This document shows positions 48,507 to 58,117 of a DNA stretch of 64,000 nucleotides, piece by piece. Under the pieces are notes generated by a model. The model saw only the letters and a program-made list of their open reading frames with translations, did not search any database and had not been told where the DNA came from. The stretch is from Armatimonadota bacterium (lineage in GTDB: Bacteria > Armatimonadota > Fervidibacteria > Fervidibacterales > Thermosaccharophagaceae): positions 39,025 to 103,024 of the forward strand of contig JANXAS010000003.1 in assembly GCA_025062195.1 (NCBI GenBank), given 5' to 3'. The first letter of the stretch is position 1, and each line of letters begins with the position of its first letter. The position numbers and the translations under genes were made by a program.

Positions 48507-51500
48507 ATGGCAGTGGTGAGGTATATGGTGCTGCTAATGCGATTTTTCGGGATGGTAACAATAGTGGCAGTGTTAGCGGGCGTGGTTGCAGCGCGGGCAT
48601 TAGAGCGTCCTTGGATTGGTGCTGTGTTTTTCTACTGGTATGAATGGGATGAAAATGCCCAATGGGGCAATTGGATCGGCGGTGTCCACAACACGCCGCT
48701 TTATGGCTACTATGATAACCGCAAACTCCAAGACAACCTCCGCTCGCTTCTCATCGCTGCTGATTGGGGCATGACCCACTTCTTTTTGGACTATTGGGGG
48801 TATGATTGGCGTGGCGAAAATGACGAACCGCGAGAGACAACAATTTTGAGAGCTGCTGAGAAAGTGCGCGCCTTGGGTTATCCGATTTTTATCGGCTATT
48901 ACCAAGATGGCACAAACTTCGCCATGCGAGAGTTTTGGCGCAACATAAGCGAGCGGCGCGACACCTACCGATGGCTTCGCGATTATGCGCGCTCGCCTGT
49001 ATGGACTTGGCTTTTAGGGAAACCATTTCAAATGATCTATGTTCGTAACGGCATCCCGGAACTGACCATTGACCATGAAGGCTTTCAAGCATGGCTCAAG
49101 GGGCGTTACGGCACAGTAGATAAACTCAACGCTGAGTGGGGCACAAACTTTCGCTCATTCTCCGATATCCGCATGGATTTCAACGCCATCGGTTTCCAGC
49201 GGGCGATGAGCATCGCTTATCAATTTGAGCGTTGGCAGCAGGATTGGGCAAAGCTGGAGCAACTCATTCGCGACGAATTGGGATTGCCGGGCTTGAGAGC
49301 ATCCTTTGACGCTGCGTATGCGCCATTTCGTGGCTTCGGCTTTGAGCGGTTTGCGCGTGTCTTTGGCGGACCACACTCATATGGTGGCATCTTTGGTGTC
49401 CCACATGAGCAAGATGCGCAGCGCTTCCTGCAGGCTGCTGTTGCCAAGAAGTGCGGGACGATTTTCTTTGACCACCTCAAGCATTGTTACTTTGATTGGA
49501 ACATACGCGTCCCGGGCACAGCATATCCATACGAACCGCATCACTACGACCGATTTTGGGTTGGCAACTTGATGCGTTTCGTTGACGGCGTCTTGCATAT
49601 GAGTTGGAACGAATGGTGGGAAGGATCAAATCTGGAGCCGTCAATGGAGGGTGGCAAACGCTTCTGCGAGACCAATTTGCTTTATAGCACAATCTGGCAA
49701 CTTGCTCATCGCGATATGAGGCAAAGAGCTGTGAATGCCGATATCGGATTGCTCATCAATGATTGGATTTTTGAGCATGGTGGTGGAGATGCAGACGACC
49801 TTTACAACGCTGTGCAAGGCTTGCGAGCCATCAATGCGCCATTTGAGAGCGTGCTGCAAAGTGAAGCGACTTTGGAAAACCTGAAGCGCTTCCGTGTGCT
49901 CGTTGCACCATCAGGGGGTGTTGGGTTCGGCTTCAACGGGAACGGCGAGCGAATTGAGCGGGTATTGGAAGCGTGGCTGAAGTTGGGTAGGCGGATGCTC
50001 ATTACATCTGGGCAGTTTGTGATTGAGCACACGGTGAAGCAAGGTGCCATCAGCACAAGGCGTCGTTTTGATTCACCTCGTGGCTCGCAACAGAAATTCA
50101 ACTTCTTCGTGGACATCGGGATGCCGAACGACAAGGCTGTATTAGTGCATGGCTTTAGCTTTTGCGAGGATTGGGGCAAGTTACCGCAAGGAGCATTTGG
50201 CGCAGGCAGTCAAGCAACAGTGCGATGGATACCATCGGTCGGTAATGCGACGGCATTTCTGCTCCCAGCGTTGCCTAAGAACAGCTTGTTGTTACGCTTT
50301 CATGGTAGTGCCATTTGGCGAAATCGTTTAACCGTGTCTGTGAACGGACAGCGTGTTGACGAAATCGTGATTGAGCCAAAGTGGCATGTTTACGATGTGC
50401 ACCTTCCAGCCAATGTCATTGGCGAAGCAGATGTCATTGAGGTTGAGTTTAAATTTGCTGAAACGCATATACCCGGGGAGAAAGAGCCACAACGGTTTCG
50501 TGGCGAGCAGCGTGTTTGCAACTTTGCACTTGACTGGGTTCAAATCAGCACTGCCGATGTTGTCGTCGGTGAGCGAAAAGGCATTCCGTGGCAGCCTAAG
50601 GAAATGGCTCAGTTTGTAAAACCGCTTTCCGGCACATTCCGAGTGCCATTGCATCACCGCCGCGTGCGCTTGCCCAAAGGGAAAGTTATCAGCACCTATG
50701 CCGATGGCATTCACCGTGACTTGCTGCTCGTCATCCCATCGCCTTATGCATCCGTTGCCTCATCGTTCTTGCTCGTAAATGGCATTTTCACCGATGACCC
50801 GCGCTGGTGGATGGCGGTTTTAGAACAGATGGCAAAAGTTACCTGCGGCAAGTCCGCCACATTGGCAAATAGACAAATGCCCGACCAACCTGAGCTGATG
50901 AGCGCCATCTTAAGTGCTGGGATGACAAAGTTTTTGTTGGTTGAAAACCGCTCCAACGAGAGACGAAAGTTGCGATTGAATGTGCCAGCAGCAAGCAACT
51001 TGCCGCTCGCTGAGATCGTCGCTTTATCTCGTGATGGTGACCGCTTCGTTTCTCTTCCGACCACTTCGTCGTTTCATCAACTTGTTACCTTTACCGACAC
51101 CGTGCGTTACTACTCTGTCTATCAGGTTGTCTATGCCCCTGTGCGGTTGACAATGCCGAATTGGCTTGCTTTCCCGGGGCAAAAAACTCGGCTGCCTATA
51201 GGTTTGCAAAATCTCACGGACAAGCCGTTGACAATCACGCTACAGCTTGGTGCTGTTATCGCCAGCGTCAGCGGTGAACCTCTAACTGTTCAGCTAAAGC
51301 CGAAGGAGCAAAAGAAAGTGACACTGCCCGTTGAGGTAGAGCCTTTTGCTGATTGGGGTATGAAGACAGTTTTTGTGAAGGTATCGTGGAGTAGGGGAGG
51401 AGGGGTGTGGGAAACAGCGTATTTGCTGCGACCGTTAACCATTGGGCGCAATGCCAATGTGCATTGCTTGACTGTTGCTGTGACTTCGCACATGCCGGCT

Positions 51501-53426
51501 GTCACAATCGCTAACTCCGCAATGACACCGTTTGGCAACTTGACTTGGTGGCACCCTGCAAGAGATGTTCAGGGTGAGACGGCGCGTGATGTTGAAATTG
51601 CCCTCAATTTGGGAGCGGGTGTCAGCCTGCCCGAAGAAGTTCTTAAAGCAGCGGATGAGCTGACTTTAATCAAAGTTGGCGACTTGCGCGATGGCGAACA
51701 GAAGCAGGTTCGCTTGCCATTGCCGTTTTGTCCATCGCCATTTTCCGGGCGCTTTCGGTTTGTCATTCGTTGGCGCGACAGTTCAGGCGTGCATGAACGC
51801 ACTCAAATTTTGAATGTAGCAATGCTGCCCAAGTGGTTGCCAAACACGAGACATGACCAAGTCGCAACAATAATCGTTTCCGATGCCGAGATGGCGCATG
51901 GCTTGCCGTTGAGTGCTGATCTGCCTGCGGAGTTAAAAGGCAAGGTGCTCGTTGTTAGGTTGCCGGATGGCACACCGTTGCCAACCTATATGGAACGAGT
52001 TTTGGGAGCGGATGGTTCGGTGAGAGTTTCCGCATCACAAAAAAGAAAGCCATCCAAGAGGGTTGAGACCATCCGATTACATTTTGTTCTTCCGCCGCAG
52101 AAGCCGTCATTGCGGGTGGATATCGGCACAGAGGGTGACGAGAGAGTTTTGGTGCATGGATTCAGTCATCGTGAAACATGGTCTTCGGGCACGACAATTC
52201 GTTGGTTGCCAGGAGAAGGACAGGAGACTGTTTTGCGACTCCCGTGCGAACCAACTCGCGCTCATTATTTGCGATTGCACGGGCAAGCGTTTTGGAATAA
52301 TGCAGTGAGCATTTATGCCGATGGGAATAAAGTCGGCAGCTACAGCATTGGCATTGGTTGGCAGACGCTGACGATAAGGCTGCCGGGACAAGCCCCGCAA
52401 AATAGGGAGATGATAGTGCGCATCATTTTTCATCAATTAAATGTCCCCGCTGAAAAGGCTGTGGGCAGCAAGGACAAGCGCGTTTGCAACTTTGCTTTGG
52501 ATTGGTTATCGTTAGAACCGGTTGTTGATGAACAGCCGTTGTTGCTGGCATTGTGCGAAGCAACCCCGGCTGACATTCCTACAACGATGGCTGTTGAGGT
52601 AGGCAACGGCATTGTTCGTGTGGACAATGGTGTGTTGGAGTTGGAATGGAACGAGGATGCCGGTGGGACATTGACAAAGCTATGCTCCAAAGTGACGGGG
52701 AGAAATTATGCTGCATATAGCTTTGGCGCAGGTATCGGCACATTCGGTCGCTTCACCCCCAGCCACCCGGCTGTCAATACAGCTCAATTTGTCGTGGACG
52801 ATTTTATCTGGCAGCGCAACAGTAAAGCTAAAGTGCGCATCGTAGAGCAAAATCCAGTTTGGGTGACAGTGGAAACGACCGCGTGCGTAGATAGATTCAA
52901 GGCAACACAACGATACCGAGTTTTTGCTGGCTTGCCGTTGGTAGAGTTGTCCACCGTTGTTGAAATCACTCTTCCGTCCTCAGCCAAATCGCCCGATGAA
53001 ATTGTTGCATTAGAGGGTCGGTTCAATGCGCAGTGGTGGACAAAATCCTTCCCCAATTTCGTTGGGTTGGGCGATAAGCCACCAGAAGTTTATGGTCAGC
53101 TGGTTCATTTCGGTTGGCGCATGGGAGAATGGGTGCCACCAGTTTTGTGTCTATTCAATTCGGACGATTTGATAGAGACGCTCTCTTTGCTGATTGCCGA
53201 AAACGACGGGGCAAACTGTGTGCGACAGGGCTTTTGGGGTGAGCAGCGCGGCAAGGCTACTCTAAAACGGTGTTACGCAACGGTGGAGCTGATTGCTAAA
53301 CCACCGCAAGCAGTGCGGTTGCGGCTTTGGCTGTTGCTTCACGAAGGACACCATGCAATTGCGGTCAAGAGGCGCAATCAGTTGCTTTTTCAGCAAGAAC
53401 TTCCCATAGTGATGCAAACGATGTAA
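48507..53426 (+). CDS. Large secreted GH99-like (WbsX-type) putative glycoside hydrolase with duplicated beta-sandwich-like module
   Basis: N-terminal signal/TM, IGAVFFYWYEWDENAQWGNW, DWGMTHFFLDYWGYDWRGEN, MSWNEWWEGSNLEPS; two RVCNFALDW-ending repeats; GH38-C-like C-terminal region. Confidence 0.7.
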   Translation: MAVVRYMVLLMRFFGMVTIVAVLAGVVAARALERPWIGAVFFYWYEWDENAQWGNWIGGVHNTPLYGYYDNRKLQDNLRSLLIAADWGMTHFFLDYWGYDWRGENDEPRETTILRAAEKVRALGYPIFIGYYQDGTNFAMREFWRNISERRDTYRWLRDYARSPVWTWLLGKPFQMIYVRNGIPELTIDHEGFQAWLKGRYGTVDKLNAEWGTNFRSFSDIRMDFNAIGFQRAMSIAYQFERWQQDWAKLEQLIRDELGLPGLRASFDAAYAPFRGFGFERFARVFGGPHSYGGIFGVPHEQDAQRFLQAAVAKKCGTIFFDHLKHCYFDWNIRVPGTAYPYEPHHYDRFWVGNLMRFVDGVLHMSWNEWWEGSNLEPSMEGGKRFCETNLLYSTIWQLAHRDMRQRAVNADIGLLINDWIFEHGGGDADDLYNAVQGLRAINAPFESVLQSEATLENLKRFRVLVAPSGGVGFGFNGNGERIERVLEAWLKLGRRMLITSGQFVIEHTVKQGAISTRRRFDSPRGSQQKFNFFVDIGMPNDKAVLVHGFSFCEDWGKLPQGAFGAGSQATVRWIPSVGNATAFLLPALPKNSLLLRFHGSAIWRNRLTVSVNGQRVDEIVIEPKWHVYDVHLPANVIGEADVIEVEFKFAETHIPGEKEPQRFRGEQRVCNFALDWVQISTADVVVGERKGIPWQPKEMAQFVKPLSGTFRVPLHHRRVRLPKGKVISTYADGIHRDLLLVIPSPYASVASSFLLVNGIFTDDPRWWMAVLEQMAKVTCGKSATLANRQMPDQPELMSAILSAGMTKFLLVENRSNERRKLRLNVPAASNLPLAEIVALSRDGDRFVSLPTTSSFHQLVTFTDTVRYYSVYQVVYAPVRLTMPNWLAFPGQKTRLPIGLQNLTDKPLTITLQLGAVIASVSGEPLTVQLKPKEQKKVTLPVEVEPFADWGMKTVFVKVSWSRGGGVWETAYLLRPLTIGRNANVHCLTVAVTSHMPAVTIANSAMTPFGNLTWWHPARDVQGETARDVEIALNLGAGVSLPEEVLKAADELTLIKVGDLRDGEQKQVRLPLPFCPSPFSGRFRFVIRWRDSSGVHERTQILNVAMLPKWLPNTRHDQVATIIVSDAEMAHGLPLSADLPAELKGKVLVVRLPDGTPLPTYMERVLGADGSVRVSASQKRKPSKRVETIRLHFVLPPQKPSLRVDIGTEGDERVLVHGFSHRETWSSGTTIRWLPGEGQETVLRLPCEPTRAHYLRLHGQAFWNNAVSIYADGNKVGSYSIGIGWQTLTIRLPGQAPQNREMIVRIIFHQLNVPAEKAVGSKDKRVCNFALDWLSLEPVVDEQPLLLALCEATPADIPTTMAVEVGNGIVRVDNGVLELEWNEDAGGTLTKLCSKVTGRNYAAYSFGAGIGTFGRFTPSHPAVNTAQFVVDDFIWQRNSKAKVRIVEQNPVWVTVETTACVDRFKATQRYRVFAGLPLVELSTVVEITLPSSAKSPDEIVALEGRFNAQWWTKSFPNFVGLGDKPPEVYGQLVHFGWRMGEWVPPVLCLFNSDDLIETLSLLIAENDGANCVRQGFWGEQRGKATLKRCYATVELIAKPPQAVRLRLWLLLHEGHHAIAVKRRNQLLFQQELPIVMQTM

Positions 53427-53632
53427 CCGTGCAAAAAATAATGTCACTTTGTGGATCAAGCGGCTATATGGATGGCATATTTCCAAAAGCTTTCGTAGGT
53501 GGGGATGGATATGTTACTTTAGGTTCTTGAAATGGTATTGAGCCTCACCGTGGGTGTGCCCGATTTTACAATGAGCTGCGTGTTACGATTATGATTTACG
53601 AGATACTGCTCGCCTGAATCGGATGATGCGAT

Positions 53633-54610
53633 ATGGGTTCATTGAAGGATGTCGCCAAGGTGATAGTTGAAAATCATTCATTTGTCATCACATGTCATAT
53701 TCACCCTGAGGGCGACGGCATTGGCAGCATGCTTGCGTTGATGTATATGCTTAACGAACTCGGGAAGAGGTGCGAAGCAGTTTGTAGCGATGGCGTCCCA
53801 ACGATACTTCGCTTCCTTCCCGGCAGCGAACATATCAAGTTGGATTGTGAATGCGAATGCGATGTCATTATTGCACTTGATGTCAGCAGGAAGGATAGGC
53901 TTGCCATACCGCCAAGTTCGCTTGAGCGCCTTATTGAGGGTGCTTGCCTCACTGTGTGCATTGACCATCACATTGTTGAGCAGCCATTCGGTGATGTGGC
54001 ATGGGTTGACAAATCAATGCCAGCTACCGGGCTTATGATTTATAAGCTTTTCAAGCATATGGCTGTTGATGTGACGCCGCAAGTTGCAACATGCCTTTAT
54101 ACAGCCATTGCCACCGATACCGGTGCATTTAGGTTTGAGAACACAACACATGAGTGCTTAAGTGTGGCAGCCGAACTTGTGAAAAGCGGGGCAGATCCCG
54201 CATTGATAGCCCATTATGTCTTTGAGAGGCGTCATGAAGGTGCTCTGAGACTTTGGGGGAGAGCGCTGGCACGAATACGGTTGGAAAGAAGAAGCGGTAT
54301 AGCATGGACATGGCTTAAAAGAAAGGACTTTGAAGCGGCTGGCGCTAATGATGAGGACACCGAAGGATTGGATAACCTGCTAAGAGGTGTTGAGGGCGCA
54401 AAGGTTGTCGTGCTATTTCGCGAACTAAGAGACATGAGCATAAAGGTGAGCTTGCGTTCGCTCTCGGAGATTGATGTGGCTAAAGTTGCGGGGCAATTTG
54501 GCGGTGGTGGACATATTAAATCCTCTGGGTGCATCCTGAAAGGGGTGACGCTGCAGGAGGCTATCTCGCTCATCAAAAAAGCGTTGCGCAGAGAGATGCG
54601 TTGGCATTGA
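53633..54610 (+). CDS. nrnA: DHH-family phosphoesterase (NrnA-like oligoribonuclease/pAp phosphatase)
   Basis: CHIHPEGDGIGSMLALMYML, CIDHHIVEQPFGDVAWVDKSMPATGLMIYKL, QFGGGGHIKSSG. Confidence 0.92.
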   Translation: MGSLKDVAKVIVENHSFVITCHIHPEGDGIGSMLALMYMLNELGKRCEAVCSDGVPTILRFLPGSEHIKLDCECECDVIIALDVSRKDRLAIPPSSLERLIEGACLTVCIDHHIVEQPFGDVAWVDKSMPATGLMIYKLFKHMAVDVTPQVATCLYTAIATDTGAFRFENTTHECLSVAAELVKSGADPALIAHYVFERRHEGALRLWGRALARIRLERRSGIAWTWLKRKDFEAAGANDEDTEGLDNLLRGVEGAKVVVLFRELRDMSIKVSLRSLSEIDVAKVAGQFGGGGHIKSSGCILKGVTLQEAISLIKKALRREMRWH

Positions 54611-54793
54611 GCCATTATTTCAATTTTGGGAGTTACACGGTTGAATTTAGGGGTAGCTGTCAACCTGTCGGCGTCATTCGTTTCTGTGGGCATTTATTGT
54701 GCAGGCTATTGTCAACCTTGCAAAAGAGCGCCGGCTGTGTAATTCCTGAGCGATCTGCGTCGCCTCAAATTGGAGGGGTGAATTTTCAAAGCC

Positions 54794-55750
54794 ATGCGCA
54801 CAATGGATGGTGCAGGTGAGCGGAACGGCAAATTTGAGGGTGTGCTCCCGGTAATAAAGCCTCCCGGGATGACTTCGCACGATGTGGTTGACTTCATGCG
54901 CAATTTGCTAAGGATGCAGCGAATTGGGCATGCTGGCACGCTTGATGTGCATGCTTCTGGTGTGCTTGTCATCTGCATAGGAAGAGCAACTCGTATCACC
55001 AACTTCATCATTGATTGCGACAAAGTCTATAGGGGAGAAATGGTCTTGGGCATAAGGACGACGACTCAAGATAGTGAGGGAGAAGTCGTTTCCGTGTCAT
55101 CAACAGAGCAAGTCTGTGAGGAAGCGGTGCGCTCTGTCTTCAAGCGATTTTGTGGCGTGATATCTCAAACGCCGCCGATGCTCTCGGCATTGCGCCATCA
55201 CGGTAAGCGCTTGTATGAACTTGCAAGGGAAGGAAAAGTGATTGAGCGCAAGATGCGTCATGTGACGGTCAAGCGCCTGGAGTTGCTCAAGTTCTATGAT
55301 GAGGAGCCAAAGAGAGTGCTGTTTGAGGTTGAATGTTCGCGAGGGACATATGTTCGGACACTTGTGGCGGATATAGGTGATGCGCTCGGTTGTGGCGCAT
55401 ACCTTTCGTTTCTTGTGCGCACCGCGGTCGGTCCTTTTTCGGTTAATGATTGCTTGACTCTTGAGGAAGTTCAAAAGTATCACGCCAACGGCAATTTGCG
55501 CGAATTCATTTTGAGCATTGATCAAGCACTGTGCTTCCTTCCAGCGCTCCCTCTAACGCACATTGAGGCAAGAAGAGCAATCAATGGTGCGGTGACGAGT
55601 GTGAGGGCGATTGACATCCTGCCGAACATTACGGTTGGCAATCTCGTGAGGCTTTATGCTCCGGGCGGGAAGTTCATCGCCGTTGCCCGTGTGATCATGG
55701 GCAAGCATGGGCTTGTATGTAAGCCCGAGTGTGTCTTTCCGGCAAGGTGA
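54794..55750 (+). CDS. truB: tRNA pseudouridine(55) synthase TruB
   Basis: LPVIKPPGMTSHDVVDFMRNLLRMQRIGHAGTLDVHASGVLVICIGRATR, RGTYVRTLVADIGDALGCGAYL. Confidence 0.96.
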   Translation: MRTMDGAGERNGKFEGVLPVIKPPGMTSHDVVDFMRNLLRMQRIGHAGTLDVHASGVLVICIGRATRITNFIIDCDKVYRGEMVLGIRTTTQDSEGEVVSVSSTEQVCEEAVRSVFKRFCGVISQTPPMLSALRHHGKRLYELAREGKVIERKMRHVTVKRLELLKFYDEEPKRVLFEVECSRGTYVRTLVADIGDALGCGAYLSFLVRTAVGPFSVNDCLTLEEVQKYHANGNLREFILSIDQALCFLPALPLTHIEARRAINGAVTSVRAIDILPNITVGNLVRLYAPGGKFIAVARVIMGKHGLVCKPECVFPAR

Positions 55751-55759
55751 ATCACTGCT

Positions 55760-56758
55760 ATGGAAGTTTACAATGTTAGCCTGAGAGAGATTGAGAACCG
55801 AGGTCTGCCGAGGCAGTCCAGAGTCATGTGCATCGGGACATTTGATGGCGTGCACATTGGGCATCAACGCCTCATTAATGAAGCTAAGGTTATAGCCGAA
55901 GAAAGTGGTATGAGCCTTTGCGTCCTCACATTTCGCAATCACCCTTTGAAAGTTCTTTCGCCAAATGAAGCGCCGAAGCTGCTCACTACGGTCAAAGAGA
56001 AGCTACTCATGCTATCCCAACTTGGCGTTAATGAATGCCTCCTTGTTGAGTTTGATAGCGCTTTGGCTGGCATGCGTGCCGTTGAATTTTGCGAACTGCT
56101 CTCGGAGGCGCTTTCGGTAAGAGTTTTGGTTATGGGAGAAAGCTCATCAATTGGCTGCGGGCGTGATGGAACCGCCGAGAGGTTACACCGGATGAGTGGC
56201 GAAGGGAAGCTCAAAGTTGAGATTGTCGTCGTTGAACCAGCACGGCTTGGAAGAAGTATAGTCAGCAGCAGCTGGATAAGGTCGGAGTTAATTCGTGGGC
56301 ATGTAAGGCTTGCACAGATGATGCTAAATAGACCTTATTCGCTAACTGGCACTGTAGTAGCGGGCAGGGCGCTTGGAAGACGGATTGGCTTTCCAACAAT
56401 TAACTTGCAGCTGGATGAGGAGAAGCTATTGCCACGATTTGGAGTTTATGCTGGCATTGCCGAGGCTGAAGATTTTGCGACTCAATATCATATGGTCGCT
56501 AATATAGGCATGCGTCCAACAGTCGGTGGCGAATGTGCCTCAGTTGAGGCACACATTGTGAATGAGCAGGTTGAAGTGGGCTATGGGAGAGAAGTTACGC
56601 TTTACCTTCTCTATTTCCTTCGTCCCGAAAGACAATTCCAAAGCCTGAAAGAGCTTGCCAACCAGATTGGTCATGATGTTGAGCGTGCAAGGAAATTGCT
56701 GCATAGCAGATTGGCGAATTCATTTCGTGGCGCGCACCGATGTATTAGCAGCGTCTGA
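55760..56758 (+). CDS. ribF: Bifunctional riboflavin kinase/FAD synthetase
   Basis: VMCIGTFDGVHIGHQRLI, SSSWIRSELIRGHVRLAQMMLNRPYSLTGTVVAGRALGRRIGFPTINL. Confidence 0.95.
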   Translation: MEVYNVSLREIENRGLPRQSRVMCIGTFDGVHIGHQRLINEAKVIAEESGMSLCVLTFRNHPLKVLSPNEAPKLLTTVKEKLLMLSQLGVNECLLVEFDSALAGMRAVEFCELLSEALSVRVLVMGESSSIGCGRDGTAERLHRMSGEGKLKVEIVVVEPARLGRSIVSSSWIRSELIRGHVRLAQMMLNRPYSLTGTVVAGRALGRRIGFPTINLQLDEEKLLPRFGVYAGIAEAEDFATQYHMVANIGMRPTVGGECASVEAHIVNEQVEVGYGREVTLYLLYFLRPERQFQSLKELANQIGHDVERARKLLHSRLANSFRGAHRCISSV

Positions 56759-57013
56759 ATCGCAAACGACATAACGAGTATGGAGTGCTTTGTAAGGGGG
56801 AAATTTTTCTCCGTGGCTAAAGCCCTTGTGGGCATTTTGGAGATACTTTGGAAGAAGACCGTCGTCAAACATCCAATAGGGAACAGGCTTGGAAACGAGA
56901 ATGTTGGTGCACCCGAAACAATGGTGAGTATTAGCCACATTATTGGGGCGTGTTTTGGACTGACACTGTTTTGTTGCTGTGCGGGTTGAAAGCTTTTTGG
57001 TAGGTGAAAAGGA

Positions 57014-58117
57014 GTGGTTGAAGTCAAGCTTATCAATGTCACGAAAATGTTTGGCGATGTTGCAGCTGTTGATAAGGTTAGCATAACAGTTGCGCCCGGT
57101 GAGCTTTTCTTCGTGCTTGGTCCGTCAGGGTGTGGAAAGACAACCCTGCTCAGGTTGATTGCTGGATTCATCAATCCCGATGAAGGCGAAATATGGTTTG
57201 GCGACAGGTTGATGAACGAAATTCCGGCGCACAAGCGTAACGCTGCTATGGTATTTCAGAACTATGCGCTGTTTCCTCACATGACTGTCTTTGAAAATGT
57301 AGCTTATGGATTAAGGTTGAGAAAGCTTGGCAAACGCGAGATTGCCGAGAGGGTTGAAAGATGTCTTGAGCTTGTAAGGATGAGCGATGCCAAATGGCGC
57401 TACCCAGGGCAGCTTAGCGGTGGACAACAGCAGCGTGTTGCGCTGGCAAGGGCATTGGCAGTTCAACCGGATGTGCTTTTGCTTGATGAGCCATTAAGCA
57501 ATTTGGATGCGCAACTGCGCAAAGAGATGAGGCATGAGCTTAAGCGCATACATTCGCAGCTGCGCATAACGACTATATATGTCACACACGACCAAAAGGA
57601 AGCTTTGGCGATGGCGGACAGGATAGCTGTGATGCGTTCGGGAAGGGTTGTTCAGGTTGGGACGCCGTATGAGTTATATCGCAAGCCGTCAAGCAAATAT
57701 GTTGCTGAGTTTATTGGCGATGCGAATGTGATTGAGGGCGTCGTTCAAAAGGTTAAAGGTGATAGAGCGTTGTTGATAACGCCACTTTGCGCCATTGAGT
57801 GTCATTGTGACGCTGCCACTGACTTGATTGAGGGCATGCGAACCGCTGTTGCCATTAGACCTGAAGCTGTGCAGGTTGCATTAGCTTTTGATGCTGATAT
57901 ACATGCTGCAAACGAAATGCGCGCAAAGGTGATTGATGTCACATACATGGGCGATGAGGAACTCTTGGAACTCTCGGTAAAGCAAGCTTATGGCGAGTGG
58001 CGTATGAGGGCGTTGCGCACAAATCCTCATGAGCGGGTGCTCGTCGGAGATGAGGTCATCCTCAAATTTGACCCAAGCGATGTCATCCTCATACCGCCGA
58101 ACGAGCATGATGAATAG
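57014..58117 (+). CDS. ABC transporter ATP-binding protein (iron/spermidine type, TOBE domain)
   Basis: LGPSGCGKTTLLRLIAGFINPDEGEI, LSGGQQQRVALARALAVQPDVLLLDEPLSNLDAQLRKEMRHEL, TTIYVTHDQKEALAMADRIAVM. Confidence 0.95.
   Translation: MVEVKLINVTKMFGDVAAVDKVSITVAPGELFFVLGPSGCGKTTLLRLIAGFINPDEGEIWFGDRLMNEIPAHKRNAAMVFQNYALFPHMTVFENVAYGLRLRKLGKREIAERVERCLELVRMSDAKWRYPGQLSGGQQQRVALARALAVQPDVLLLDEPLSNLDAQLRKEMRHELKRIHSQLRITTIYVTHDQKEALAMADRIAVMRSGRVVQVGTPYELYRKPSSKYVAEFIGDANVIEGVVQKVKGDRALLITPLCAIECHCDAATDLIEGMRTAVAIRPEAVQVALAFDADIHAANEMRAKVIDVTYMGDEELLELSVKQAYGEWRMRALRTNPHERVLVGDEVILKFDPSDVILIPPNEHDE

Noticed and set aside
56671-57234. 187-aa minus-strand ORF between ribF and the ABC ATPase
   Set aside because: Antisense to the ends of two confident genes; low-complexity Ser/Pro/Thr translation and no recognisable motif.
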